In this document: positions 1 to 7,540 of the stretch, in pieces | How the letters are laid out: every line of letters starts with the position of its first letter | Position numbering within the stretch: the first letter of the stretch is position 1 | DNA from: Microbacterium proteolyticum | GTDB taxonomy: Bacteria > Actinomycetota > Actinomycetes > Actinomycetales > Microbacteriaceae | Direction of reading: 5' to 3' | Length of the DNA stretch: 64,000 nucleotides | NCBI RefSeq assembly: GCF_014192415.1 | Contig: NZ_JACHXY010000001.1 | Coordinates: 1,240,001 to 1,304,000, forward strand | Made by a program: the position numbers and the translations under genes | Notes under the pieces: generated by a model | What the model was told of the DNA's origin: nothing | What the model saw: the letters and a program-made list of their open reading frames with translations, nothing else | The model's database searches: none

Positions 1-40
1 TGAGGGCTTCGGCGTCGCTGTCGACGGATGTGACGGGCAT
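1..40 (-). CDS. Start of a probable SRPBCC (AHSA1-like) protein, truncated by window edge
   Basis: Only the first 13 codons are inside the window: MPVTSVDSDAEAL, starting at an ATG on the minus strand at 40. A good ribosome binding site (AAGGAG, 47-52) sits six bases upstream. The gene lies 19 bases downstream of an ArsR regulator on the same strand. ArsR followed by a START/SRPBCC-fold gene is a very common bacterial pair, and the N-terminus fits such proteins. The function is inferred mainly from this context, because no domain is visible. Confidence 0.55.
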   Translation of the reverse strand, partial: MPVTSVDSDAEAL

Positions 41-59
41 GACGGGCTCCTTCGTCGGA

Positions 60-542
60 TCAGGGGTGGGTGGGTTCGGTCGGCGGGGCGGATGCCGCGG
101 CATCCCGCACCCCTGTGGGCGGGGCTGCGGCGGCTTGAGCGGTGGATGCCGTGGCATCCCGTGCCGCGGCGGGCGAGGCGGTGACGGATCGAGCGGCGGA
201 TGCCGTGGCATCCGGTCTCTCGGCCAGCAGCGCGTCGAGCCGGTCGACGCGTCCGCGCCAGAGGTCTTCGTACGAACGCAGCAGGTCTTGCGCCCGGGCG
301 AGCGCATCGGGGTCGGCACGCACGAGTCGCACCCTCCCCTCCGCGCGTTTGGTGACGAGCCGCGCCTCGGCGAGCACGGCGATGTGCTTCGACACCGCCG
401 CGAACGACATCGCGTATGCCGTCGCCAGCTGCGTCACCGACTGCTCGGAGACCAGCGTGCGCCGCACGATGTCGCGTCGCGTGGCATCGGCCAGGGCGTG
501 GAAGACCCGGTCGATGTCGGCGTCGCTCTGTTGTTCAACCAT
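60..542 (-). CDS. ArsR-family winged-helix transcriptional regulator
   Basis: 160 residues starting MVEQQSDADIDRVFHALAD. The winged-helix domain covers roughly residues 8-95, with the family pattern of a small N-terminal helix (VFHALADATRRDIVRR) and a recognition helix around SFAAVSKHIAVLAEARLV. No metal-binding Cys pair is seen, as expected for the ArsR group paired with SRPBCC proteins. The tail after about residue 110 is a low-complexity Ala/Thr/Pro stretch built largely from GGATGCC/GGCATCC words. The frame stays open upstream to 917, but the residues before 542 are not protein-like and the ATG at 542 lies in a clear promoter/operator region, so this start was chosen. It probably forms an operon with the SRPBCC gene. 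Confidence 0.85.
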   Translation of the reverse strand: MVEQQSDADIDRVFHALADATRRDIVRRTLVSEQSVTQLATAYAMSFAAVSKHIAVLAEARLVTKRAEGRVRLVRADPDALARAQDLLRSYEDLWRGRVDRLDALLAERPDATASAARSVTASPAAARDATASTAQAAAAPPTGVRDAAASAPPTEPTHP

Positions 543-549
543 TTGGTTG
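536..549. promoter_or_regulatory. Inverted repeat over the arsR start codon
   Basis: CAACCA-TT-TGGTTG is a perfect 6-bp inverted repeat that spans the ATG of the ArsR gene. A minus-strand -10-like TAACGT (551-556) lies just upstream, eight bases before the ATG. This is a plausible autoregulatory operator with an almost leaderless promoter. The binding role is inferred. Confidence 0.4.
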
Positions 550-1044
550 CACGTTAGCGTTGATCGAAAAGAGTCGCAAGGGGGTTCGTGTCGCGAACGC
601 GTTCTCGTTGCACTTGCGGGCTTTTCAATGCACGAGTCCCGCTTGTCGTTGCGCGGGATGCAGCGAAACGCCGATGCCGATGCGCCCGCTGCGCTTCTCA
701 GCAGGAGCATCAGCACCGAGCACGCAGCGTCGCGAGCCCGTAGGGAGGCCTCCAGGAGCGACCAGTCGACCTCGCGAAGCAGATCACAACCAGGCGCCGA
801 TCGGCGGGTACCGAGCTCCACTGGGTGCCCGCGCCAGCGGGGCAGGTTTGCCGACTCTGGGCGCAGCCGATGGCGGTCGATGTCGGGCACGGTTCCCGGC
901 GGTCCGGGCATTTGCACATCCCCGACCTGCTGGCCCAGCTCACCGACGGCACCGCCCCTCCCGCCCTCGCCGGCCGCCGGAGTCTGCGTACTTTTTAAGT
1001 CTTATTCGGCTTTATTCAAAACTAGTAAATCACCCTAAGGCTGC
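543..1044. other. Intergenic stretch with no recognisable gene
   Basis: About 500 bases without a supported gene. A plus-strand frame is open from 744 to the stop at 996-998 and reads like protein in part (ELHWVPAPAGQV near 820), but it has no start with a ribosome binding site and I do not recognise it; it may be a gene remnant. From about 990 the sequence turns AT-rich (ACTTTTTAAGTCTTATTC), unlike the rest of the window. This patch precedes the AAA ATPase gene and carries its promoter. Confidence 0.5.
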
Positions 1045-1050
1045 TAAGGT
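1045..1050 (+). promoter_or_regulatory. Leaderless -10 element (TAAGGT) of the AAA ATPase gene
   Basis: TAAGGT ends six bases before the GTG start at 1057, and there is no ribosome binding site. This spacing would place transcription start on the GTG itself. The same arrangement recurs at nine other genes in this window. Confidence 0.5.
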
Positions 1051-1056
1051 CTAACC

Positions 1057-2274
1057 GTGGACAACCTTGACAACCCATACACACCGAACGCGGGAGCCTC
1101 ACCGGAGGCTCTGATCGGACGAGATGATCAGACCGCGTCGTTCGAGGTTCTTCTCCGTCGACTTCAGCGTGGGCGTTCGGAGCAATCGATGATCATCACG
1201 GGACTCCGCGGCGTCGGTAAGACCGTCCTGCTGAACAGGTTTGAGCAAATCGCGCGCGGCGCCGGATGGGAGGTCGTCGAGTTCGAGGCCAGCAAACACG
1301 AGGATAGGAAGTTCCGACAGGCGCTCTTCTCGCAGCTGAAGGCGGCGCTCTTGCGGCTCTCTCCCCGCGCGCGTTGGACAGCCCGCGGCCGCAGGGCAGC
1401 CGAGGTCCTGAGCGCGTTCGCGGTGTCCGTCGACCAGCAGGGAACATGGTCGATGTCATGGGATGTTCCTCCGGCTGAGGGACTGGGCGACCACGGTGAC
1501 CTGGGCATGGACCTCACCGATGTCCTCACCGCTATCGGGGAAGCCGCGGCTGAAGAGGGCAAAGGCGTCGCAATACTCATCGACGAAGTCCAGTTCCTCG
1601 CCGCAACTCAACTCGAAGCGCTGATCCAATCCATCCACAAGACCGTGCAACGCAAGCTTCCGGTCACGTTCGTCGGCGCCGGCCTGCCGCAGATCGCCGA
1701 GCTTGCTGGCGATGCGAAGTCGTACGCCGAGAGACTCTTCACGTTCCCGCGGATCGATTCACTGGATGACGCTGACGCACGCACCGCACTCACCGAGCCG
1801 GCCGCCGCGGAAGGCGCCGTCTATGACGGGGACGCTGTCGACCTCGCCGTCGATATCACTCGCGGATACCCCTATTTCATCCAGGAGCTCGGGTATCAGG
1901 TGTGGAACATCGCCCGGAATAACCGGATCACACGCGAAGACGTGACACTGGCGCAAGAAGCTTATGAAGCCAAACTCGATAGCTCCTTCTTTCGAGTTCG
2001 CCTCGATCGCGCTACACCCCTTCAGACCGCGTACATGCGCGCGATGGCCGAACTGGGCCCCGAGCCCCAAAAGGCCTCGGATGTGGCGCGATTGCTCGAG
2101 CGCGACTCGACCCAGCTCGGCCCAACTCGCGCGGAACTCATCGAAATGGGACTGCTTTACACGCCCGAGCATGGATATGCAGCGTTCACGGTGCCCGACT
2201 TCGACAAGTTCATGCTCCGCGCGGTTCCCAAACTCGAGGTACCCCCGGTGCAGCGCCGCCGCCCCAAAATCTGA
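1057..2274 (+). CDS. Orphan AAA-family ATPase with C-terminal winged helix
   Basis: 405 residues. Walker A is GLRGVGKT (about 49-56) and Walker B is ILIDEVQF (about residue 172). After the ATPase core comes a segment typical of AAA_16/STAND-like ATPases (GYPYFIQELGYQVWNIA) and a C-terminal winged-helix-like part (ASDVARLLERDSTQLGPTR..LIEMGLLY). Such proteins occur as solitary ATPases in mobile or accessory DNA, and the substrate is unknown. The gene is flanked by non-coding patches, has somewhat less GC-biased codon choice than its neighbours, and contains no copy of the heptamer GGATGCC/GGCATCC that is frequent around it. These signs suggest acquisition from elsewhere. The start is the leaderless GTG. 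Confidence 0.8.
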   Translation: MDNLDNPYTPNAGASPEALIGRDDQTASFEVLLRRLQRGRSEQSMIITGLRGVGKTVLLNRFEQIARGAGWEVVEFEASKHEDRKFRQALFSQLKAALLRLSPRARWTARGRRAAEVLSAFAVSVDQQGTWSMSWDVPPAEGLGDHGDLGMDLTDVLTAIGEAAAEEGKGVAILIDEVQFLAATQLEALIQSIHKTVQRKLPVTFVGAGLPQIAELAGDAKSYAERLFTFPRIDSLDDADARTALTEPAAAEGAVYDGDAVDLAVDITRGYPYFIQELGYQVWNIARNNRITREDVTLAQEAYEAKLDSSFFRVRLDRATPLQTAYMRAMAELGPEPQKASDVARLLERDSTQLGPTRAELIEMGLLYTPEHGYAAFTVPDFDKFMLRAVPKLEVPPVQRRRPKI

Positions 2275-2457
2275 TTACGTGCGCGCGGTCACCACGTCGC
2301 GCTCGTTTCGTCGACGACCGTCATCCGTGTCAGGGAAAGGTCGCGCAGACGGCCGAGATCGCCACGATGAAGGATCTTCTCGCGGCGCCGTGACCAGCGG
2401 CGGGGCGTCGTGGCGCTGCGCCCCCGCCCTCCGAAAATCGGCGGGGACGGAGCCCGC
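2275..2457. other. Short non-coding gap, possible gene remnant on the minus strand
   Basis: No start with a ribosome binding site is seen. On the minus strand a short frame ending near 2289 reads LHRGDLGRLRDLSLTRMTVV, which looks protein-like, but it is too short to identify. Together with 543-1056 it frames the AAA ATPase gene. Confidence 0.3.
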
Positions 2458-2760
2458 TCAAGCAAGCGTGAGGAACAGCTTCTCAAGCTCCTCGACCGTG
2501 AGCCGGCCGGGGGCGTTGGCCGAGGTCTCGGCATCCTCGGCATCCGGTTCGGTGATGCACTGCTTCATCGCCGTGGAGATGATCGCGAAGCCCGCGCGGT
2601 CGATCGCGCTGCTCACCGCGGCGAGCTGGGTGACGACCTGGCGGCAGTCGCCGCCGCCCTCGACCGCGGCGATCACGGCGGCGAGCTGACCCTGCGCGCG
2701 GCGCAGGCGGTTGGCGACCTTCTTGACGGCCTGGGGGTCGTGGAGGCTGCGGTCAGTCAT
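2458..2760 (-). CDS. cstR: CsoR/FrmR-family regulator of the CstR (persulfide-sensing) type
   Basis: 100 residues, all-helical DUF156/CsoR fold. The two conserved cysteines are present at Cys39 (GGDCRQVV) and Cys68 (MKQCI). The residue four before the second Cys, which is the copper-ligand His in CsoR, is Ala64 here. Two Cys without that His is the signature of CstR proteins, which sense sulfane sulfur by forming Cys-Cys polysulfide links, rather than Cu(I). The ATG overlaps the stop of the upstream CoA-disulfide reductase-rhodanese gene (ATGA), so the two are translationally coupled. It most likely represses this operon and the divergent small gene through the palindrome at 4433-4450. Confidence 0.88.
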   Translation of the reverse strand: MTDRSLHDPQAVKKVANRLRRAQGQLAAVIAAVEGGGDCRQVVTQLAAVSSAIDRAGFAIISTAMKQCITEPDAEDAETSANAPGRLTVEELEKLFLTLA

Positions 2761-4421
2761 GCGTGAACTCCTTCGTCGAGCGTCGGCGCGGTCGCCTCAC
2801 GACCGGCGAGCCAGGTGCGGTAACCGCCATCGAGATTACGCACCACGTACCCGAGCTGCGTGAGCAGCCGCGCGGCCGTGTGCCCGCGCTGCCCGACCTG
2901 GCAGTGCACGATCACCGCGCCGTCGGGGATCTCGCCGTGGCGTTCGCGCAGCTCGTCGAGCGGCAGGTTGACCGCCCCCGGGATGGCCCCCGCGGCGAAC
3001 TCCGCGGGCGTGCGCACGTCGACGAGGGCGGCCCCGGCGCCGAGTGCCGCCGGAAGCTCGTGCCACTGCACGGCATCCGTCGTCCCCTCCGCGAGGTTCT
3101 GCGCGACGTATCCGATCATGTTGACGGGGTCCTTCGCCGAGCCGTACTGCGGAGCGTAGGCGAGTTCGAGCTGCGAGAGAGCGGATGCCGTGAGCCCGGC
3201 CGCCATGGCCACGGCAATCACGTCGATGCGCTTGTCGACGCCGTCGCCTCCGACGATCTGCGCGCCGAGGATGAGGTCGGACGCGGGGTCGACGAGCAGT
3301 TTCATCGCCATCGACTGCGCCCCCGGGTAGTAGGTCGCGTGCGAGGCCGGGTGCGTGTGGATGACGCGGTGCGCCCGCCCGTCGGCCACGAGTCGGCGTT
3401 CGCTCCACCCGACGAACGCGACGGTCGCGCCGAACAGCCCCAGCACGGCGGTGCCGAGCGCGGGCCGCGCCGCAGACGGCTCGAGGCCCGCGATGTCGTC
3501 GGCCACCGCCCGACCGTGCCGGTTGGCCAGGCCCGCCATGGTGACGAGCGCAGGCTCTCCGCCGACGTGGTCGCGCTTCTCGACGCCGTCACCCACCGCC
3601 CAGACGTGCGGGCTCGAGGTCCGGTGCCGTGCGTCTACGGCGATCCCACCGGTCGGACCGACCTCGAGACCGGCGGCCTCGGCGAGACCGCGATCAGGGC
3701 GCACTCCGCTCGCCTCGACGACGAGCACCGCGTCGACGGTCCCGCCGTCATCCAGGAGGACGCGCCCCGGCTCCGCACCGACGATGGTCGCGCCGAGCCG
3801 CACGTCGACTCCGTGCTCACGGAGGAAAGGCAGCAGCGGCGCGGCCATCTCGGCATCCAGGGGCGACAGCACCTGCCGGCCGCGCGTCACCAGGGTCGCT
3901 CGCGCGCCGCGCGCGACGAGGTTCTCGACCGCCTCGAGCCCGATGAACCCGGCTCCCGCCACGACGACGCGCGGTTGCGGACCGGCGTCGGCGAGCACCT
4001 CGAGAACGCGGTCGACGTCGTCGACGCTGCGCAGCGTGTGCGTGGGAACGGCCCCTGCGGACGGCCCCGGAGCAGCCGCGGCCCCTGTTGCGATCACGAG
4101 GTCGTCGTACGTCTCGACGCTCTCGGTGCCCGCATCGATATCGCGCACGGTCACCGTTCGGGCGGCCGTGTCGATGGCGACCACGTCGTGTCGCACGCGC
4201 ACGTCGAGCGCGAACCGCGCGGCGAGCGACTCGGGCGTCTGCAGCAGCAGCGACGAGCGCTCGGTGATCACACCGCCCACGTGGTACGGCAGTCCGCAGT
4301 TCGCAAACGACACGTACGCGCCGCGCTCGTAGACCGTGATATCGCGGGTCTCGTCGAGTCGCCGCAACCTCGTCGCCGCACTCATTCCCGCCGCGACTCC
4401 GCCGATGATGACCGTCTTCAT
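2757..4421 (-). CDS. CoA-disulfide reductase with C-terminal rhodanese domain
   Basis: 554 residues. The FAD-binding start is MKTVIIGGVAAGMSAATRL, and the active-site cysteine is Cys42 in SFANCGLPYHVGG, typical of CoADR/NADH oxidase/persulfide reductases. The NAD-binding fold sits around 150-180, the dimerisation domain around 325-445, and a rhodanese domain follows (about 460-554) with loop CQVGQR carrying Cys507. Such CoADR-Rhd proteins reduce CoA-persulfide or polysulfide. The frame is open 33 codons upstream, but family starts and the operator place initiation at 4421. It is the first gene of an operon with the CstR-like regulator. The family is well known; the in vivo substrate here is inferred. 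Confidence 0.92.
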   Translation of the reverse strand: MKTVIIGGVAAGMSAATRLRRLDETRDITVYERGAYVSFANCGLPYHVGGVITERSSLLLQTPESLAARFALDVRVRHDVVAIDTAARTVTVRDIDAGTESVETYDDLVIATGAAAAPGPSAGAVPTHTLRSVDDVDRVLEVLADAGPQPRVVVAGAGFIGLEAVENLVARGARATLVTRGRQVLSPLDAEMAAPLLPFLREHGVDVRLGATIVGAEPGRVLLDDGGTVDAVLVVEASGVRPDRGLAEAAGLEVGPTGGIAVDARHRTSSPHVWAVGDGVEKRDHVGGEPALVTMAGLANRHGRAVADDIAGLEPSAARPALGTAVLGLFGATVAFVGWSERRLVADGRAHRVIHTHPASHATYYPGAQSMAMKLLVDPASDLILGAQIVGGDGVDKRIDVIAVAMAAGLTASALSQLELAYAPQYGSAKDPVNMIGYVAQNLAEGTTDAVQWHELPAALGAGAALVDVRTPAEFAAGAIPGAVNLPLDELRERHGEIPDGAVIVHCQVGQRGHTAARLLTQLGYVVRNLDGGYRTWLAGREATAPTLDEGVHA

Positions 4422-4430
4422 GTCATCCAC

Positions 4431-4452
4431 TGTATACCCCCGGGGGTATAGT
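4431..4452. promoter_or_regulatory. Perfect 18-bp CstR/CsoR-type operator with two divergent -10 elements
   Basis: TATACCCCCGGGGGTATA (4433-4450) is a perfect palindrome of the ATACC-(C/G)n-GGTAT type bound by CsoR/CstR repressors. The -10 for the leftward operon (TATACA, complement of 4431-4436) and the -10 for the rightward small gene (TATAGT, 4447-4452) are the two ends of the palindrome. One bound repressor would therefore block both promoters. Confidence 0.8.
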
Positions 4453-4497
4453 CGAGGCCCAGTCGCGACTGCGACGGAGAACGGAAGGATGCCGGAG

Positions 4498-4665
4498 ATG
4501 TGCCGACAGGTGACGTGCAAGACGTGTAGGAAAGCGACGTGGGCGGGGTGCGGGATGCACGTCGATCAGGTGATGGCCGGCGTTCCCCGGCGCGACCGCT
4601 GCGAGGGGCACGAGAAGCAAGCCGCCGAGGGCGGCGGATTCTTCTCCCGGCTGTTCGGACGCTGA
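4498..4665 (+). CDS. Small Cys-rich protein (MCRxxxCxxC family), putative metal or persulfide related
   Basis: 55 residues. The N-terminus MCRQVTCKTCRKATWAGCG followed by MHVDQVMAGV and RCEGH holds Cys at 2, 7, 10, 17 and 34 plus His residues, suggesting a small zinc-ribbon-like fold. I recognise the pattern (C-x4-C-x2-C-x-K-x-TW-x-GCG-x-H) as a widespread uncharacterised actinobacterial family. An ATG nine bases upstream (4489) is also possible, but GGAAGG (4483-4488) is spaced correctly only for 4498. It shares its operator with the CoADR-Rhd/CstR operon, so it should be induced with it. The function is unknown. Confidence 0.7.
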   Translation: MCRQVTCKTCRKATWAGCGMHVDQVMAGVPRRDRCEGHEKQAAEGGGFFSRLFGR

Positions 4666-4832
4666 CCTCCGGCGAACGGCGCCTCGGCCGACGGGGATGA
4701 CGCCTCACCGCTCGACCGAGGCGCCCACGCGTCGCGCGCCAGACAGGCACACGAGCGCGCACCGAACGCGCGGCGGACACGCGCGCGGGCGCGACGCAGG
4801 AGCTGTGCGGGCGGTGTTCGCACCGCGCCGCC

Positions 4833-5177
4833 TCAGGCGTCGATGCGCAGCGCCCCGGCCACGGCATCCAGAGCGCCCGGCACGAGCCGGTAGTACGCCC
4901 ACGTTCCGCGCTTCGAGCGCGTGAGGAACCCCGCCTCGGTCAGCACCTTGAGGTGGTGCGACACCGTGGGCTGTGACAGCCCGACCGACTCGGTCAGGTC
5001 GCACACGCAGGCCTCCTGCTCCGCCGCGCCCGCGACGATCGACAACAGGCGCAGCCGCGTCGGATCACCGAGAGCCTTCAGTCGCGCGGCGAGCCCTTCG
5101 GCGTCGGCGACCGACATCGCGGCACCCTCGCTGGACACGCAGCAGGCGGCGGACGGCAGGAGCGGCAACGCGGTCAT
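4833..5177 (-). CDS. arsR: ArsR-family metalloregulator with Cys-Cys and Cys-Val-Cys sites
   Basis: 114 residues starting MTALPLLPSAACC. The N-terminal pair Cys12-Cys13 resembles the As(III) site of the Corynebacterium ArsR, and Cys57/Cys59 in EACVCDL match the classical ELCVCDL motif. The winged-helix recognition segment is LSQPTVSHHLKVLTEAGFL. A second Met at residue 21 is possible, but starting there would drop the conserved CC. No arsenite pump or arsenate reductase lies next to it; the divergent neighbour is a Fic protein. The sensor class (thiophilic metal or metalloid) is well supported, the exact ligand is not. Confidence 0.88.
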   Translation of the reverse strand: MTALPLLPSAACCVSSEGAAMSVADAEGLAARLKALGDPTRLRLLSIVAGAAEQEACVCDLTESVGLSQPTVSHHLKVLTEAGFLTRSKRGTWAYYRLVPGALDAVAGALRIDA

Positions 5178-5190
5178 GAATCGATAGTAA

Positions 5191-5216
5191 TCAATATTGA
5201 CATTCATCGATGAATG
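5191..5216. promoter_or_regulatory. Two adjacent palindromes between arsR and fic
   Basis: TCAATATTGA (5191-5200) is a perfect 10-bp palindrome of the ArsR-box type, followed at once by CATTCATCGATGAATG (5201-5216), a perfect 16-bp palindrome that contains the ATG start of the Fic gene. The region is AT-rich and holds the promoters of both divergent genes; a TACTAT -10 for arsR lies at about 5182-5187 on the minus strand. The arrangement suggests that ArsR controls both genes. Confidence 0.55.
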
Positions 5217-6220
5217 TGGCACGAACCATCGACGACGCGCGGATCTCCCACGCCCTCCCCGACGTGCTCGGACGCGAGCGCCTGCTCCACACCGAGTCCG
5301 CCTCGAGCTCCGAAGTGGAGAACCTGACGGCGGGAGCACGACAGGTGGCCCTCGCCGAGATCGGTGCCGCGCGATCCGAGAATGCACGGCTGATCGTCGC
5401 GAACACACGCGCGATGGATGCCGCGATAGCGCTCAGCACCGACCTAAACGAAGACGCGATCGTCGCCATACAGGTGGCACTCCTCCGGGATACCGCCCCG
5501 GGGTTCGTCGGGGGCTGGCGCACGGAGCAGGTGTGGATCGGAGGAGGCGCGATCTCGCCCCACGATGCGGAGTTCATTCCGCCTCACCACGAACGCGTGC
5601 CGGAGTTGATGCGGGATCTGATGGACTTCGTCGACCGTACCGACGTTCCCCTGCTCGCACAGGCGGCGATCGCGCACGCGCAGTTCGAGACCATCCATCC
5701 GTTCCCCGACGGCAACGGCCGCACAGGCCGCGCCCTCATCCATGCCCTGCTCCACCGCGGCGGACTCACCCGCAACCTGACTGTCCCCGTGTCCGCGGGG
5801 CTGCTGCGCGATCCGCGGGCCTACTTCCAGGCCCTCACCGATTACCGCGCCGGGGATGTGGATGCGATCGTCCACGCCATCACCGAAGCGAGCTTCTCCG
5901 CGATCTCGAACGGTCGTCGCCTCGCCGCCGACCTCATCGGCGTCCGCGGCAGATGGAGTGCGGTTCTCAAGACCAGGTCGGACTCATCCGCGCACCGCCT
6001 GATGGAACTCCTGCCGGCGAAGCCGGTCGTGACCGTGGCGTCGGTCGCTTCCGCCCTCGACATCAGCACGGTCGCCGCGGGTACGGCGATCAACAAGCTC
6101 TCCGCAGCAGGAGTGCTGACCCAGGTCGGCGGCGGAAGCCGCAACCGCATCTGGCAGGCATCCGAGATCCTGGATGCCGTGGACGCGTTCGCCGCACGCG
6201 CACGGCGGGGCCGTGTATGA
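5210..6220 (+). CDS. Fic-domain protein (class II, with N-terminal inhibitory motif)
   Basis: 336 residues. The Fic core motif HPFPDGNGRTGR (163-174) matches HxFx(D/E)GNGRxxR completely, so the AMP-transferase site looks intact. At 33-38 the sequence SSEVEN fits the (S/T)xxxE(G/N) inhibitory helix, placed N-terminally as in class II Fic proteins. A C-terminal winged-helix-like segment (about 260-310, VTVASVASALDISTVAAGTAINKL) is common in this group. Fic enzymes transfer AMP to protein targets; the target here is unknown. There is no ribosome binding site, and the ATG sits inside a palindrome, so translation is probably leaderless. Divergence from a metal-sensing ArsR is unusual for fic. Confidence 0.9.
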   Translation: MNVARTIDDARISHALPDVLGRERLLHTESASSSEVENLTAGARQVALAEIGAARSENARLIVANTRAMDAAIALSTDLNEDAIVAIQVALLRDTAPGFVGGWRTEQVWIGGGAISPHDAEFIPPHHERVPELMRDLMDFVDRTDVPLLAQAAIAHAQFETIHPFPDGNGRTGRALIHALLHRGGLTRNLTVPVSAGLLRDPRAYFQALTDYRAGDVDAIVHAITEASFSAISNGRRLAADLIGVRGRWSAVLKTRSDSSAHRLMELLPAKPVVTVASVASALDISTVAAGTAINKLSAAGVLTQVGGGSRNRIWQASEILDAVDAFAARARRGRV

Positions 6221-6271
6221 AGCCTTCGGTTCTCGTCTGAGCGACCGCGCCGACGTCGTCGCGCCGCGCGC

Positions 6272-7024
6272 TCACGCGCCGGTGATCAACCCCTCCAGGG
6301 GACCGTCCGGGAGCACGACCCACCCCTCCCGTCTCGCGACGGCGAGCACCTCGGGGGCCGGCAGCGCGAACAGGCCGAGTGCTCCCACGCGCGTGGCGAG
6401 GGCCGCGATGACGGCGTCGAACGCGTCCGCTTTGCGGATCGCGAGCGGTGCGAAACCGCCGACGTCGAACCACGGCGCGCGCTCGCGGAGGGCGTCGAGA
6501 AGGATCGCCCGCCGATCGGCATCCACTCGATATCCCGTGGTGTCGAAGCCCCAGAGGCGCAGCGATCCTCCGGGGTAGACCTCGAACAGGCGCCCCTCGG
6601 CGGCGCGGTCGACCCCCACGCCCGCCTCGGCGAGCCGTCGCAGCATGCCTGCGCCCCGCAGCGCGGTCACCCCGAGCCGGTCGGTCGACACGCTCAGCGG
6701 CCATCGCCCGATGCGCTCGCGCACGACATGGTCGGTGTGTCGATAGACGAGCGGTCGGCGCCACTCGGCGTGACCCTCCACGGGCCCGAGTTCCGGCTCT
6801 CCGGCGCCGTGATGCGAGCGTACGAAGTCCACGAAGGCGTCGGGCCACCCGAGCGGACAGTCCACGCCCAGCCACGCGTCACCGGCGGCGACGGATGCCA
6901 CGATGTCGGCGTCCTCGATGCCGACCTCCAGCCTCGTCAGCATCGCTGCGCCGTCGGCCCAGACGATCTCGGCGAGGGCGGTCCCCGGGGCTCCGGCGGC
7001 GAGGTCGACTCCCACGGTTCTCAT
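6272..7024 (-). CDS. DUF429 protein (RNase H-like fold, predicted nuclease)
   Basis: 250 residues. The N-terminus MRTVGVDLAAG has the Asp-containing first strand of the DUF429 family, and later conserved pieces include the GVDCPLGWP, EVYPGGSLRLWG and RKADAFDAVIAALAT motifs. The last one carries the second acidic position of the RNase H-like site. The family is predicted to be nuclease-like; no activity is proven here. TAGGCT (7032-7037 on the minus strand) lies seven bases before the ATG, so it is probably leaderless. Confidence 0.8.
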   Translation of the reverse strand: MRTVGVDLAAGAPGTALAEIVWADGAAMLTRLEVGIEDADIVASVAAGDAWLGVDCPLGWPDAFVDFVRSHHGAGEPELGPVEGHAEWRRPLVYRHTDHVVRERIGRWPLSVSTDRLGVTALRGAGMLRRLAEAGVGVDRAAEGRLFEVYPGGSLRLWGFDTTGYRVDADRRAILLDALRERAPWFDVGGFAPLAIRKADAFDAVIAALATRVGALGLFALPAPEVLAVARREGWVVLPDGPLEGLITGA

Positions 7025-7031
7025 CGGGAGG

Positions 7032-7037
7032 AGCCTA
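7032..7037 (-). promoter_or_regulatory. Leaderless -10 element (TAGGCT) of the DUF429 gene
   Basis: On the minus strand TAGGCT ends seven bases before the ATG at 7024, with no intervening ribosome binding site. Confidence 0.4.
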
Positions 7038-7135
7038 TGCCGCCGGAAGACATGGACGGGCGAACAGGCGGTGCACATCGGCATCCCTCCGACAATGCAC
7101 CCTCGCTCGCGCGCGCGACCTGGGAGGATCGGGAC

Positions 7136-7507
7136 ATGGCAGACGACGATCTCCCCGATTCGCTTGAACCGGCGACCGACGTTCCGCCGCGCGACGAGCC
7201 ACCCCCGCCGACGACGCCGAAGGGCGACCTGCGCGTGGCCTCGGTCATCGCGCTGATCTCGGGGATCGTCGTGATCGCGTGGTACCTGTTCGTCGTGACC
7301 GCCAGCACCATCTCCGACCTCGACAACCTGGCCGCCATCCAGATCGGCATGTGGGTGCTGGCGGGGGTGTCGTTGCTGTTCGGCATCCTGAGCCTGAATG
7401 CCCGGATGGCCCGCGAACTCGCCGCCGCGGGATTCATCGCCGGGGTCGCGGCGGCACTGTTGTCGATCTCGATCGGCTTCTTCAGCGGGCTCGAACTGCT
7501 GAACTGA
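7136..7507 (+). CDS. Small three-helix membrane protein, function unknown
   Basis: 123 residues: an acidic, Pro-rich cytoplasmic N-terminus (1-30), then hydrophobic segments at about 34-55, 68-83 and 93-117. GGAGGA (7123-7128) is well placed for the ATG. It resembles the many small actinobacterial membrane proteins without assigned function. It is divergent from the DUF429 gene and convergent with the citrate synthase gene. Confidence 0.7.
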   Translation: MADDDLPDSLEPATDVPPRDEPPPPTTPKGDLRVASVIALISGIVVIAWYLFVVTASTISDLDNLAAIQIGMWVLAGVSLLFGILSLNARMARELAAAGFIAGVAAALLSISIGFFSGLELLN

Positions 7508-7540
7508 CGCGCGGCACGGACTCAGGTACCGCGCCGGTCT

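Noticed and set aside
543..917. N-terminal extension of the first ArsR protein
   Set aside because: The frame is open but not protein-like, and the operator-like inverted repeat covers the ATG at 542.
2763..4451. Long plus-strand open frame opposite the CoA-disulfide reductase gene
   Set aside because: Arg/His/Val-rich shadow of a high-GC gene in the opposite frame; it has no domain, and the minus-strand gene has clear catalytic motifs.
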